Assembly: GCF_004803855.2 (NCBI RefSeq) | Contig: NZ_CP012552.1 | Span: forward strand, 1,488,001 to 1,552,000 | Length of the DNA: 64,000 nucleotides | Source: Campylobacter sp. RM16192 | Lineage (GTDB): Bacteria > Campylobacterota > Campylobacteria > Campylobacterales > Campylobacteraceae | Reading direction: 5' to 3' | Shown here: positions 25,846-34,947 of the stretch, piece by piece | Numbering within the stretch: position 1 is the first letter of the stretch | How the letters are laid out: every line of letters starts with the position of its first letter | The notes under the pieces: generated by a model | The model's database searches: none | What the model was told of the DNA's origin: nothing | What the model saw: the letters and a program-made list of their open reading frames with translations, nothing else | Position numbers and translations under genes: made by a program

Positions 25846-26499
25846 CTATCCTACAAATTTATAAATCCTAAAACTAGCCGCGATCAAGGTCAAAATCAAA
25901 AGCGAAATTTCGCTTAAATTTGCTCTTTGCATATCCAAAAAACTTATATATCCGTTATATCCCCTAACTCTCATAGCAGAGTAGATTTCAAAAGACCTAT
26001 CAAATCCATTAACTATAATCTTTCCAATCAAATTAGCATAGGCCCTATATGTAAAAATAGAAAAATTTACCTTTACTCCGCGCACTTTTAGAGTATTTGG
26101 TATTTTAGAAATTTGATTTAAAAGCTCTTCAAATAGTTTGCTGTTTATAATCATCACCGCTAGTAATTTTTGCGGAATTTTTATAGAATAAAGAGCTTTA
26201 ATTAAGAAGTATTGATTCCTGCATAAAAATAGACTAAGAACTAGAAAAAGTATTAAATTTGTCCTTATAAAAACTACCTTTGCACTAAAAAAATCTTCAT
26301 TTAAAATATATGAAAGAACAATAAAAAACAAAAAAACATTAAGCGTTAAAAGCCAGGTTAAAACTTTAAATTTTCTCTCCGCAAACAACAAAAACGCAAA
26401 CAATGGAATTAAAAAATCAAGAGGATAGAATTCGCTAGCCGAAAGCAAAAAAATATCATAAATTAAAACTATAAAAAGATAGCAAACCGGCTTATTCAT
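25846..26499 (-). CDS. nikQ: ECF-type nickel/cobalt transporter T component
   Basis: The transmembrane coupling protein of the ECF importer (CbiQ/NikQ). 217 residues with an N-terminal set of membrane helices, then the cytoplasmic coupling helices marked by two R-x-R-G-like motifs (LKVRGVKV and SAMRVRGYNG) that dock into the ATPase. A final membrane helix lies near the C-terminus. It overlaps the nikM gene by 4 bp and is followed by the ATPase gene after 2 bp. Confidence 0.86.
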   Translation of the reverse strand: MNKPVCYLFIVLIYDIFLLSASEFYPLDFLIPLFAFLLFAERKFKVLTWLLTLNVFLFFIVLSYILNEDFFSAKVVFIRTNLILFLVLSLFLCRNQYFLIKALYSIKIPQKLLAVMIINSKLFEELLNQISKIPNTLKVRGVKVNFSIFTYRAYANLIGKIIVNGFDRSFEIYSAMRVRGYNGYISFLDMQRANLSEISLLILTLIAASFRIYKFVG

Positions 26500-27077
26500 A
26501 AGAAGTTTGGTCTATATCTCATAATAAATTTAAGTGCCATAAGAGAAATTAAGCCCTCTATTATCATAAGTGGCAGATTAAATAAAAATATCATATATAC
26601 CGCGTAATCAAGATGCACACTATTTAAAATCAAAACTCCAACCAATAGTAAAACACTAAAAAACACAGGCAAAAATCCGCCAACAAAAGAGACAAAATTT
26701 AGATTGGTTGTTATCTTAGGTTTTAAAAAATACCACAGTAAAACCGCCGGACCAGCTATTATAAGAGTATTTACGCCAAGCACTCCTATACCGCCAAATC
26801 CATAAAGTAAGGCCTGAAAAAAAAGAGCTATAAATATGGCTAAAAATCCGCTCACGCCACCTATGGCGCCTATAAGACCACTAAAAAGTAGATGAACACT
26901 AGTTGGACCCACCGGAATATGGACAAAAGAGCCTATGAAGAATAAAGATGTAAGCATGGCGACTTTTGGTATCTCTTGAGAATTCATTTTGTATAGAGCA
27001 TATGCGCTGATTGCGCCAGATACAACCCAGCCAGCTACCAAAATTTCGCTATTTAAAATTCCTTCTGATATGTGCAA
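26496..27077 (-). CDS. nikM: ECF-type nickel/cobalt transporter S component
   Basis: The substrate-binding membrane protein (CbiM/NikM family). 193 residues, several membrane helices. The N-terminus MHISEG is the family hallmark: after the initiator Met, His2 helps form the buried square-planar metal site. A second conserved histidine stretch, VHIPVGPTSVHLLFSG, follows at about residues 52-67. Start is therefore certain. It is preceded after 3 bp by nikL and overlaps nikQ by 4 bp. Confidence 0.92.
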   Translation of the reverse strand: MHISEGILNSEILVAGWVVSGAISAYALYKMNSQEIPKVAMLTSLFFIGSFVHIPVGPTSVHLLFSGLIGAIGGVSGFLAIFIALFFQALLYGFGGIGVLGVNTLIIAGPAVLLWYFLKPKITTNLNFVSFVGGFLPVFFSVLLLVGVLILNSVHLDYAVYMIFLFNLPLMIIEGLISLMALKFIMRYRPNFL

Positions 27078-27080
27078 ATT

Positions 27081-27503
27081 TCATACTTTTCTTGATTTAA
27101 TAATCGCAATGATACCAAAAATCCCAAAGATTATGCCTATCGCGCTTAAAATTCCAAGATATTTTTGATAAACAGGCTCTTTGTATCCGCTTAGGCTACC
27201 TTCATCTACATTTAAACTAAATTCTTTATCGTGGCTTCCATGATCGCTACTTGCACTGATTTTTACTCTGTATTCTCCGCTTCTAGGCGGTAAAAATGCG
27301 AAATTGCCACCGCTATCAAGTTTAGATGTCAAAAGAGGTATAGCCGACTCACTCTCATATATAACTATACTTGCGTAAGCGGCCGGAATTTTTTCTGTAA
27401 AATTTGCGTTTATTATTACGGCTTTGTCCTCGTGAACGCTATAAAAGAGTCCATGAGAGAACAAGGCCGAGAGAAATAGTGAAAGAAGGAGTGGGATTCT
27501 CAC
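27081..27503 (-). CDS. nikL: nickel transport accessory protein (NikL/CbiL type)
   Basis: A 140-residue membrane-anchored protein. Signal-like N-terminus (IPLLLSLFLSALFSHG), an extracytoplasmic beta-rich domain (VHEDKAVIINANF, RSGEYRVKISASSDHGSHDKE) and a C-terminal membrane helix (about 112-133) ending KSRKV. Small partners of this shape (NikL, CbiL) accompany NikM in several nickel ECF systems and are thought to help metal loading. Starts at GTG, its first base being the last base of the nikK stop (TAGTG). Confidence 0.72.
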   Translation of the reverse strand: MRIPLLLSLFLSALFSHGLFYSVHEDKAVIINANFTEKIPAAYASIVIYESESAIPLLTSKLDSGGNFAFLPPRSGEYRVKISASSDHGSHDKEFSLNVDEGSLSGYKEPVYQKYLGILSAIGIIFGIFGIIAIIKSRKV

Positions 27504-28219
27504 TATTTAACCTCAAATGATATTGAGCTTTGGATAAGTAGCCTTTCGGCTTTTGGGTCTGTAAATATAGGCTCTGCACTCTTTGCTGCAATAATATTTA
27601 GACCCTTCTCTTTAATAGGAATTAGTGCAATGCCAAATTTATTAGTGACTGTTTTAAGATCATCTTTCGCGGTTTCAAATCCAGCACCCTCAAGAGGTTT
27701 GCCATCTTTTAAAACCAAAACAGGCAAAGACTCTCCGACTTTTACTTCTAAAGGATTTTTTAACGCTATAACTTCTAGTTTTAGTCCTATAGGATTTAAA
27801 AATTTCTCATTCCAAGAAAAATATGTTTTACCAATTTTTATGCTCTTAATAGCGTCAAACACGATGCCTTTAGTCTTTACTTTATCTCCTACTATATAGC
27901 CATCGTCAGTCTGCACCCAGTAGTTTGCATCAAAAAACATAGTTATTATTGCCGGAGCTTTTTCTGTCAATACTTCAGGAGCTTTTTTAACATCATTATA
28001 ATTATAAGCTATGCCGGTTTTGATACGATTTAAATTCTCATCATAAGCCTTTGCTCCCAAAAGTTGTTCTGAAGAATAGGATTCAAATTTGTCATGAGCC
28101 CAAAATTTTACCTCAAATTTATTTTTACCTACGCTATTGGCAATAACCTGATGAGCCTGAGCGGACATCGTAAGTCCGATAATAAAAACGGCGGTGCTAA
28201 ATAATATTTTCTTAAACAT
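27503..28219 (-). CDS. nikK: periplasmic DUF4198 protein, nickel transport (NikK type)
   Basis: A 238-residue exported protein: signal peptide ending AQA-HQ, then a DUF4198-type domain with an exposed N-terminal histidine (HQVIANSVG) immediately after the predicted cleavage site, which is a likely metal ligand. Later segments (LEVIALKNPLEVKVGESLPVLVLKDGKPLEGA, TVTNKFGIALIPI) are the Ig-like strands of the family. NikK/CbiK proteins of this type belong to nickel ECF operons. It is the first gene of the operon, with a good site AAAGGAAT before its ATG and a TATAAT upstream. Confidence 0.78.
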   Translation of the reverse strand: MFKKILFSTAVFIIGLTMSAQAHQVIANSVGKNKFEVKFWAHDKFESYSSEQLLGAKAYDENLNRIKTGIAYNYNDVKKAPEVLTEKAPAIITMFFDANYWVQTDDGYIVGDKVKTKGIVFDAIKSIKIGKTYFSWNEKFLNPIGLKLEVIALKNPLEVKVGESLPVLVLKDGKPLEGAGFETAKDDLKTVTNKFGIALIPIKEKGLNIIAAKSAEPIFTDPKAERLLIQSSISFEVK

Positions 28220-28253
28220 AGTATTCCTTTAGTAATAAATTTCTATATTTAGT

Positions 28254-28259
28254 ATTATA
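28254..28259 (-). promoter_or_regulatory. -10 element (TATAAT) of the nickel transporter operon
   Basis: Perfect TATAAT on the minus strand, 35 bp before the nikK ATG. A NikR-type or Fur-type operator would be expected here, but I cannot assign one by eye. Confidence 0.45.
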
Positions 28260-28342
28260 TAATTAGGATATTTAAATCTATATAAAAAAATATATTATTT
28301 TAAAACAACAGATTATTTTGAGTAATATAGAAATATTGTAAG

Positions 28343-28375
28343 TTTAGTTGACGAATTTATAATTCGCCAACTAAA
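28343..28375 (-). terminator. terminator after prs
   Basis: On the minus strand TTTAGTTGGCGAATT and AATTCGTCAACTAAA pair over 15 positions (one G-U) around a 3-nt loop, starting 4 bp after the prs stop. Confidence 0.6.
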
Positions 28376-28378
28376 ATT

Positions 28379-29308
28379 TTATAAAAATAGAGAATTTACA
28401 CTTTCGTTGTGGTATACGCGTCTTATTACTTCACCGAAAATAGGAGCTACGCTTAGCACTTTTATCTTTTCATGCTGCTCTTTTAAAGGTATGGTATCGG
28501 TTACCACAAGCTCATCTAATGCGTCGCTTTTTAATCTATCGTATGCGGGCCCGCTTAAAACCGCATGAGTACAACATGCCATTACGCTTGTAGCGCCCTT
28601 TTCTTTAAATACCTCTGCAGCCTTTATTATAGTGCCAGCGGTATCTATCATATCATCTACCAAGATTACATCTTTGCCGGCAACATCGCCTATTACATTC
28701 ATTACTTCGCTCTCATTTGCTTTTTCACGGCGTTTGTCTACGATTACTATATCAAGACCAAGTGTTTTAGCCACGCTTCTGGCACGCGCTACTCCGCCTA
28801 TATCAGGGCTTGCGATGATTGGATTTTTCAAATTTTTATTTTTTATGTACTCATTAAATATTATCGAACCATAAAGATTATCCACTGGAATATCGAAAAA
28901 TCCTTGAATTTGCCCGGCATGAAGGTCAATTGTAACAACACGATCTATACCTGCAACTTGAATCATATTTGCTACAAGTTTCGCTGTAATTGGCACTCTA
29001 GGAGCCGCCTTTCTGTCTTGCCTTGCATATCCAAAATATGGAATTACAGCCGTTATGGAGCTTGCGGAACTTCTTTTTAAGGCATCAGTTAGTATTAAAA
29101 GCTCCATCAAATTTACATTAGCTGGAGCGCAAGTAGGCTGGATCACAAATATATCCTTGCCACGCACGCTTTCACCTATTTGCACGCTTATTTCGCCATC
29201 GCTAAAACGTTTTATCGAAGCCTCGCTTAGCGGAAGAGAAAGATATTGCGATATTTTTTTAGAGAATTCAACATTTGCCGTACCGGAAAAAATTTTATAA
29301 CCTCTCAT
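28379..29308 (-). CDS. prs: ribose-phosphate pyrophosphokinase
   Basis: Makes PRPP from ribose 5-phosphate and ATP for nucleotide, histidine and tryptophan synthesis. 309 residues, standard length. The flexible loop YFGYARQDRKAAPRVPI with the ATP-contacting Arg and His-like positions, the metal-binding region DLHAGQIQGFF, and the PRPP loop VILVDDMIDTAGT (about 212-224) are all present. It stands as a single gene with its own terminator. Confidence 0.97.
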   Translation of the reverse strand: MRGYKIFSGTANVEFSKKISQYLSLPLSEASIKRFSDGEISVQIGESVRGKDIFVIQPTCAPANVNLMELLILTDALKRSSASSITAVIPYFGYARQDRKAAPRVPITAKLVANMIQVAGIDRVVTIDLHAGQIQGFFDIPVDNLYGSIIFNEYIKNKNLKNPIIASPDIGGVARARSVAKTLGLDIVIVDKRREKANESEVMNVIGDVAGKDVILVDDMIDTAGTIIKAAEVFKEKGATSVMACCTHAVLSGPAYDRLKSDALDELVVTDTIPLKEQHEKIKVLSVAPIFGEVIRRVYHNESVNSLFL

Positions 29309-29373
29309 AAGATTTTGCCTTTGTGTTTTTTAGGATGAGTCATTTTACCAAAACGAACCTAAATTTAAATATC

Positions 29374-30168
29374 CTATTTTAGTATAAATTTAAGGCTTAG
29401 TTTTATGTTCATATCTTCATCAAGCCTTACAAACTCGCTTCTAGCATCCCTTACAGCCTTTAACGCAGCCTCGTCTAATGATACTCTTGATGAGCTTTTT
29501 GATATTTTGAGATCTCTTACTTCTCCATCTTTTATAAGCCTGAATTCTATCTCACTGACGCCTTGTTGTCTTAGCTTGCGTGCTTTTTCTGGATAGCGCT
29601 TATGCTTTTCTATAGCCGATTTTATCAAAGTAAGTTTTTTGGCAATATCATTTTTATTTGGCTTTCCTAAATTTAAACCAGATATACCGCCTGCATTTAA
29701 ATTCGTATTTAAATTTTGAGCAGTAGATGATGCGGAAGTTGTCAAATTTGACTCTAAATTTGTATGGCTTGTGACTATGTTTTCAATACTTTTTTTCTTA
29801 ACCTCTTTTTTGGGCTTAGGCTGTCTTTTTGGCTTAGGTTTTTTAGGCTTCTCTTTTATTTTTGGATTAATCTCTTTTATTATAGGCTTTGGCTCTTCAA
29901 TTATAGGTTCTGGCTTAATTATTTCTTCTGATATAGGCTCGATTTCGTTAGTTGCGGGTATTAAATTTTCTTGATTTGCCAGCTTGGCATCAGGACTTGA
30001 ATCTGCTTTTAAAGAGATATTTATTAAATTTAGATCAATTTTTATAGACTTTTCAGGAGTCGTATCAAAATTTTTAAGTAAATTTATTAAAGCGTATCCG
30101 CCTGAAATATAGATGGAAAGTGCAACAAAAAATGCAATGACAGTAGAGTGAGAAAAAATCTTATCCAT
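29374..30168 (-). CDS. tonB: TonB energy transducer
   Basis: TonB carries energy from the ExbB/ExbD proton channel to outer-membrane receptors for iron and other ligands. 264 residues. One N-terminal membrane anchor (about 9-30), a periplasmic linker dominated by Pro-Lys and Pro-Glu (KPEPIIEEPKPIIKEINPK and KEKPKKPKPKRQPKPKKE), an Asn/Ser-rich spacer, then the C-terminal TonB domain with HKRYPEKARKLRQQGVSEIEF and DLKISKSSSRVSLDEAALKAV. No exbB or exbD is adjacent. The separate TolA-like protein at the right edge has the same layout, but the neighbours tolB and pal distinguish it. Confidence 0.9.
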   Translation of the reverse strand: MDKIFSHSTVIAFFVALSIYISGGYALINLLKNFDTTPEKSIKIDLNLINISLKADSSPDAKLANQENLIPATNEIEPISEEIIKPEPIIEEPKPIIKEINPKIKEKPKKPKPKRQPKPKKEVKKKSIENIVTSHTNLESNLTTSASSTAQNLNTNLNAGGISGLNLGKPNKNDIAKKLTLIKSAIEKHKRYPEKARKLRQQGVSEIEFRLIKDGEVRDLKISKSSSRVSLDEAALKAVRDARSEFVRLDEDMNIKLSLKFILK

Positions 30169-30246
30169 CCAAATTCACAATCCTTCGTAGTTTCGGATGA
30201 ATTTTAGGATTTATTTACTTAAAATATATAAATTTATATTTATTAA

Positions 30247-31260
30247 TTAAACTATAAATCCGCTTCCTATAACAAAATCGCCCCTGTAAAAAACTGCGAG
30301 TTGTCCGCTGGCAACTCCATAAGCGCTCTGCTTTAAGCTTATCTTGGCGCTATCGCCTTCTATGGCGAAATGAGCTTTAAGTGATATGCTTCGGTATCTT
30401 ACTTTGACTTCACAATCAAATTCACTCTCATCCACAAACATGTTTAATTCTTTTACTAGGACTTCGCTCTTTTCAAGCTCGCTTTTAGTACCCACAACTA
30501 TCTGGTTTTTTGCAGCATCAATAGATAAAACAAAATGCGGTTCGTGTGCACCAAATACTTCAAAACCTCGTCTTTTACCTATGGTATAGTGCATATATCC
30601 GCTATGTTTGCCTATGACTTTACCTGAGGCATCTACCACGTCTCCTGGCAAATTTGTATCATAATGCTTTTTTAGAATGTCGATGTATGTGGTATCTACA
30701 AAGCAAATTTCGCTACTTTCAGCCTGCTCGCCAAATTCTTTAAAGTCAGGTAAATTTTTAGCCATCTCTTTGATATCGCTCTTCATCTTGTCTCCAAGAG
30801 GAAATATCATATCGGCTAAAACTTCTTTTGGAACTTGTGCAATAAAGTAGCTCTGATCCTTATTCAGATCCCTTGCTGTCTTTATTAATCCGTTTTCAAT
30901 TTGTACATAGTGTCCCGTAGCTAGCTTTTGACATCCTATACTTTTAGCAAATTTCAAAAGCTCACCAAATTTTATAAATTTATTACACAAAGCGCAAGGA
31001 TTTGGAGTTTTACCCTCTTTGTAAGTATCTATAAAAGGCGAATATACATATTTATTAAATTTTTCTTCAAGGTCTAAAATATGCATCTTAATACCCAAGA
31101 AATCACATACTTTCTCTACTTTTTCTATGTTTTTTTCGTGATATCCGGGTTTTTTGTGCAGTTTCATATAGCAACCCACGATCTCATGCCCCTGCTCTTT
31201 TAACATCTTAGCACTCATCGTAGAATCCACTCCGCCACTCATAGCTATTAAAATTTTCAT
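30247..31260 (-). CDS. mnmA: tRNA-specific 2-thiouridylase
   Basis: Inserts sulfur at position 2 of the wobble uridine in tRNAs for Lys, Glu and Gln. 337 residues. PP-loop [12 protein letters not shown] (residues 6-17). The two catalytic cysteines lie in NPCALCN (about Cys94/97) and SSEICFV (about Cys190), and the tRNA-binding and beta-barrel C-terminal parts are present. Cytoplasmic. The neighbouring LOG-type gene is 53 bp away on the same strand. Confidence 0.96.
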   Translation of the reverse strand: MKILIAMSGGVDSTMSAKMLKEQGHEIVGCYMKLHKKPGYHEKNIEKVEKVCDFLGIKMHILDLEEKFNKYVYSPFIDTYKEGKTPNPCALCNKFIKFGELLKFAKSIGCQKLATGHYVQIENGLIKTARDLNKDQSYFIAQVPKEVLADMIFPLGDKMKSDIKEMAKNLPDFKEFGEQAESSEICFVDTTYIDILKKHYDTNLPGDVVDASGKVIGKHSGYMHYTIGKRRGFEVFGAHEPHFVLSIDAAKNQIVVGTKSELEKSEVLVKELNMFVDESEFDCEVKVRYRSISLKAHFAIEGDSAKISLKQSAYGVASGQLAVFYRGDFVIGSGFIV

Positions 31261-31312
31261 ATCTTCCTTTTTGAAATACTTTGGATAATTTATCTAATTT
31301 AATAAAATATCA

Positions 31313-31906
31313 TTAAATTTTTAAAATCTCTTCCGAAATTTTTTTAAGATCATCGGATATTTCATAGATGTTTAGATCCTCTTTGCTGATAGATTTTTCA
31401 TTTATTAAAGTGGTTTTTATAAAGTCATCCAATTTACTCCAAAATTCACTTCCTATGAGATAAATTTTAGATTTTTTTCTACCAATTTGAGCTAATACTA
31501 AAATTTCAAACAGCTCATCTAAGGTTCCAAAGCCTCCCGGAAATACCAAAAATGCCTTTGAGCGCTCTATAAGAGCAAATTTGCGTGCATTTAAATTTGA
31601 AAATACAAATTTATCAGTAGCGTATGAATTTGTAACTTGTTCAAAAGGAAGCACAATATTTAGCCCTATAGAAGGACTTTTGCCGCTATCATAAGCGCCT
31701 TTATTCGCAGCTTCCATTATGCCACCCCCACCTCCGCTTATTACAGCAAAGCCCTCATTAGCCAGCATAAAAGCCAGCTCGTATGCCATTTTGCAATATT
31801 TATTATCAGGCTCAAATCTAGCAGAGCCAAAAAAGGTAACACTAGGATTTTTATATGCCAAAAAATCTCTAAATTTGCTTAAATCATTTAAAATTTCTTC
31901 CATCAA
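31313..31906 (-). CDS. LOG-family nucleotide phosphoribohydrolase-like protein
   Basis: A 197-residue protein of the LOG/TIGR00730 family. It has the nucleotide-binding glycine run SGGGGGIMEAANKGA (about 58-72) and the catalytic signature PGGFGTLDELFE (about 123-134). Characterised members release the base from nucleoside 5'-monophosphates (cytokinin activation in plants, nucleotide turnover in bacteria). Two adjacent ATGs allow either start. Related to TIGR00730 members annotated as lysine decarboxylase, a name that should not be used. Confidence 0.85.
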   Translation of the reverse strand: MMEEILNDLSKFRDFLAYKNPSVTFFGSARFEPDNKYCKMAYELAFMLANEGFAVISGGGGGIMEAANKGAYDSGKSPSIGLNIVLPFEQVTNSYATDKFVFSNLNARKFALIERSKAFLVFPGGFGTLDELFEILVLAQIGRKKSKIYLIGSEFWSKLDDFIKTTLINEKSISKEDLNIYEISDDLKKISEEILKI

Positions 31907-31950
31907 ATCTCTTTAATTTTCTTGTTTTAAAAACGGCAAGTATATCAAAT

Positions 31951-32802
31951 TTATCGAAGCTGCTCTAAACGCTCTTTCTTGCTTCCAATTTCAGTTATCT
32001 GGATACCAAAATTTCCGTCCACGATTACAACTTCGCCAAGTGCGATGACTTTATCGTTGATCAATATTTCAAGAGGATCGTTTGCAAGCTGATTTAACTC
32101 TATAACAGAGCCTATATCCATACTTAAAACATCTTTTAAAAGCATTTTTTTGGAGCCGATTCTAACCCTGATAGGCAACCTAACATCCATAATCAGATTG
32201 ATATTTTGAAGTTCGGTTGGACTTAACTCCATCTTATATTGACCGGCTTTTTCGCCTGCATCAGAGCCTTTTTTGTGATCTTTATTAAAAAAATTAAAAA
32301 ATGAAAAATCTATGACTACACCGATTTGCTCGCTAATATCTTCGATATTTACATTATAAATATAAATTTTTTCAAAGCTGCTTATATCAAAATTTGAATC
32401 TTCATCTATAAAATTTACCTTTGAAATTTCAAAATTTAGCTTTGGCATAGTTTTTTGAGCGCCAAGAGATGTGGCAAAAGCTCCTAAGATATTTGAAAAA
32501 ACCTCTTTGGTCGCATCCAGATCATCTTCACTTAAGCTCTCATTTCGAGAAATTTCCTCTTCTCCCATCATCCACTCGCCTAAGGCACTCATAAGCACAG
32601 GAGTTGCTACAAGCATGATTTTAGCCGTTATATCACCGCTAACATTTACATTTGCCACCGCAAGAGGCGGCTTCATGCCCTCTTGACTCGGAGCGTCAAA
32701 TTCTGCCTTGGTGCCAAATTCAGGAGTTTTACCAGTAAGTCCTTCAATGGTAGCCTTGCACTCATTTACAAAAATTTCAAAAAAATCATTCATTATATTC
32801 AT
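31951..32802 (-). CDS. fliY: flagellar motor switch protein FliY
   Basis: FliY is a component of the cytoplasmic C-ring in Campylobacterota. 283 residues. The N-terminal two thirds form a CheC-like domain (ALGEWMMGEEEISRNESLSEDD, EVFSNILGAFATSLG). Residues about 200-283 form the FliN-type domain (VRLPIRVRIGSKKMLLKDVL ... VIALGEVVIVDGNFGIQI). The start overlaps the end of fliM by 17 bp; a second ATG three codons later is equally possible. It is the last gene of the fliY-fliM-fliA-flhG-flhF cluster. Confidence 0.93.
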   Translation of the reverse strand: MNIMNDFFEIFVNECKATIEGLTGKTPEFGTKAEFDAPSQEGMKPPLAVANVNVSGDITAKIMLVATPVLMSALGEWMMGEEEISRNESLSEDDLDATKEVFSNILGAFATSLGAQKTMPKLNFEISKVNFIDEDSNFDISSFEKIYIYNVNIEDISEQIGVVIDFSFFNFFNKDHKKGSDAGEKAGQYKMELSPTELQNINLIMDVRLPIRVRIGSKKMLLKDVLSMDIGSVIELNQLANDPLEILINDKVIALGEVVIVDGNFGIQITEIGSKKERLEQLR

Positions 32803-33898
32803 CGCTCTCTTCCATCATATTTTCATCATACTCGTTTTCTTCTTGTTCATAGCTCATGAGTTTGGCCTTTCGCTCCTCTTCATATTGCTCTAAAATATGC
32901 TTGATCTCGTCCTTATCGGTTCTGATAAGCTCTTCTATCTTTATTGATTTTCTAAATCTATGAAGCCCGACTTCGGCTAAAAAGACCTCTTTTTTATCTA
33001 TAGTAACAATAGCCTTATTATCAGCGGAGCGATCAAGACGCAGTATATCACCCTCTTTTAAATTTAAAAACTCATTTACGCTTATTACAGCCTTACCCAG
33101 TATCGCTTCATATAATACCTCAGCACGCCCTATTAGCGTTTTTAGCTCTTTGTTTCTACTCTTTTTAGCGCTTGTTTCTCCAAGCATTATATCTCGGTTT
33201 GCAAGACGCGACAAAATCGGCTCAAGATAGATAACAGGGTAGCATATATTTATCATTCCGCTTGAGTTGCCGACTATGATCTCCATGACAACCATTATTA
33301 CGATTTCGTTTTGAGATACTATTTGAACGACATTAGGGCTACTCTCTTTAGCCTCAACATTTGGATACATATCGGTTATAATACTCCAGCTATCTTTTAG
33401 CCTTTGCATCATCATTCTAAGTATAGCATCAAGCAAATTTACCTCTATATCGGTTAGCTCTCTACTTGTCTCAAACCCTTCACCATTACCACCCAAAAGC
33501 CTATCTATCATAGGAAAGGCTATGCTTGGATTTATCTCAAGTACGCAGTTGCCATCAAGAGGTTTGATTGAAAATACGTTAAAGCTAGTTGGACTTGGCA
33601 AACTCATCAAAAACTCGCCATATGTCATCTGATCTACGCTATGAAGTCTAATCTCTACAATACTTCTCATTACGCTTGAAATTTGAGAAGCCAAATTTCT
33701 CGCAAGTTTATCGTGTATGCCTTTGATAGCGCGCAACTGCTCTTTAGAGACACGATTTGGTCTTTTAAAGTCATAGATTATAATCTGTCTTTGATCTTCG
33801 TAAGACGAACCGCCTATGCCTATATCGGCACCCTCTGCGTCCTCATCTACGACTTCAAGCAGTGCATCTATCTCTTCTTGACTTAAAATATCCGCCAT
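32786..33898 (-). CDS. fliM: flagellar motor switch protein FliM
   Basis: The central switch protein of the C-ring, which binds phosphorylated CheY. 370 residues. The N-terminal CheY-binding peptide LSQEEIDALLEVV (residues 5-17) is intact. The middle CheC-like domain contains LAIG-like strands and FLMSLPSPTSFNVFSI, and the C-terminal FliN-like domain has ISVNEFLNLKEGDILRLDR. The last 40 residues are strongly acidic (EEENEYDENMMEESDEYNE), longer than in many orthologues. Its ATG overlaps the fliA stop by one base. Confidence 0.95.
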   Translation of the reverse strand: MADILSQEEIDALLEVVDEDAEGADIGIGGSSYEDQRQIIIYDFKRPNRVSKEQLRAIKGIHDKLARNLASQISSVMRSIVEIRLHSVDQMTYGEFLMSLPSPTSFNVFSIKPLDGNCVLEINPSIAFPMIDRLLGGNGEGFETSRELTDIEVNLLDAILRMMMQRLKDSWSIITDMYPNVEAKESSPNVVQIVSQNEIVIMVVMEIIVGNSSGMINICYPVIYLEPILSRLANRDIMLGETSAKKSRNKELKTLIGRAEVLYEAILGKAVISVNEFLNLKEGDILRLDRSADNKAIVTIDKKEVFLAEVGLHRFRKSIKIEELIRTDKDEIKHILEQYEEERKAKLMSYEQEENEYDENMMEESDEYNE

Positions 33899-34605
33899 TA
33901 TTTACCCTCAAGTCTCTCTCTTAGTTTATTCATCAATCTTTTATGAATTTGTGAAATTCTTCCTTCGCTAATTTGCAAAACCTCGCTTATCTCCTTTAAG
34001 CTTAGCTCCTCGTAATAATATAACTGAACGACGAGCTGATCACGCTTATCAAAAGTAGATAAAATTTCTTCTATTTTCTCTATTAAATTCTCTTTTTCTA
34101 TCCTATCAAGAGTGTTTTCTTCGTTCATTATATCCATTTGATCATCTATTCCAAGAGTAACTATTACTGAGCTTACATTTCTTGCATCGCGAATTTTTTC
34201 TATATCTTCGCCAAGAGCATCCGCTAAATACTCATCATCGGGCTCGCACTCATACTTATTAAAATACTGATCCACAAGAGTATCTATTGATTTTATAAGA
34301 GTTCTACTAGCTCGGCTTACCACATCAAGCCCTCTTAAAAAATCAAGCATAGAACCATAAACACGCTTTTTAGCATACCCCCAAAAAGAATCATTCTGCT
34401 CTTTATCGTATTTTCTGGAGAGTTTTATCATCTCCTCTACACCTATGCTTATAAGGTCGTTTACATCTACGGTAGCAGGCAAACGCTCTTTAAGCCTAAA
34501 AGCCATAGCCCTAAGTGCAGGCATATACTGCAAAACTATATCATCTTGCTCTTTTTTTATAGTTGCTGCATAGGCATTAAGCTGCTTTTGCTTTAGATTG
34601 TCCAT
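33898..34605 (-). CDS. fliA: flagellar sigma factor 28 (FliA)
   Basis: Directs RNA polymerase to late flagellar genes. 235 residues. Region 2 contains DPNDLISIG-like VNDLISIGVEEMIKLSRKYD and FWGYAKKRVYGSMLDFLRG. Region 4 with the helix-turn-helix EISEVLQISEGRISQIHKR lies near the C-terminus. The divergent sigma28 promoters found in the tRNA-Asn island (6371-6487) are predicted targets of this protein. It overlaps the small membrane protein gene upstream by 29 bp. Confidence 0.96.
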   Translation of the reverse strand: MDNLKQKQLNAYAATIKKEQDDIVLQYMPALRAMAFRLKERLPATVDVNDLISIGVEEMIKLSRKYDKEQNDSFWGYAKKRVYGSMLDFLRGLDVVSRASRTLIKSIDTLVDQYFNKYECEPDDEYLADALGEDIEKIRDARNVSSVIVTLGIDDQMDIMNEENTLDRIEKENLIEKIEEILSTFDKRDQLVVQLYYYEELSLKEISEVLQISEGRISQIHKRLMNKLRERLEGK

Positions 34606-34933
34606 TATTATTACTTAATGTCTGTTTTATAAGCGCATTTTCTACAGCAAGTTTAGCAAGTACGCTCTCTATTCTTTTCTCTCTTAAACTAAGCTCGGAG
34701 ATGAGATAATCAGCAGTTTCTTCATGCTCTTGCTTATTAAAATGTCCTTTAAAAATATTTTTTACATCGATATAGTTCATGATTACAATATGTATTAAAA
34801 GGTAGAAAAAAAACGTTATCAAAAAGGTATATATCATCATTTCTATAGGCTCATCAATCTTTAAAGTTACAAACATAAGCCCTACAAAAAAGCCGCATAC
34901 AGTAAAAAAAGCTATAAAATTTTCCGCTCGCAA
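34577..34933 (-). CDS. small membrane protein between flhG and fliA
   Basis: A 118-residue protein with two predicted membrane helices (about 7-25 and 32-55), followed by a charged cytoplasmic helix that may be a coiled coil (ELSLREKRIESVLAKLAVENALIKQTL). It has no recognised domain. The same position holds an uncharacterised membrane protein gene in C. jejuni (Cj0062c). It overlaps fliA by 29 bp and follows flhG by 14 bp, so it is translated as part of the flagellar operon. A role in flagellar regulation is only inferred from position. Confidence 0.75.
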   Translation of the reverse strand: MRAENFIAFFTVCGFFVGLMFVTLKIDEPIEMMIYTFLITFFFYLLIHIVIMNYIDVKNIFKGHFNKQEHEETADYLISELSLREKRIESVLAKLAVENALIKQTLSNNNGQSKAKAA

Positions 34934-34947
34934 AATAACATCCTATT

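Noticed and set aside
28565-29080. Plus-strand frame of 171 codons opposite prs
   Set aside because: Antisense to a complete, strongly conserved prs gene; rich in Cys, Tyr and Ile as expected from a shadow frame.
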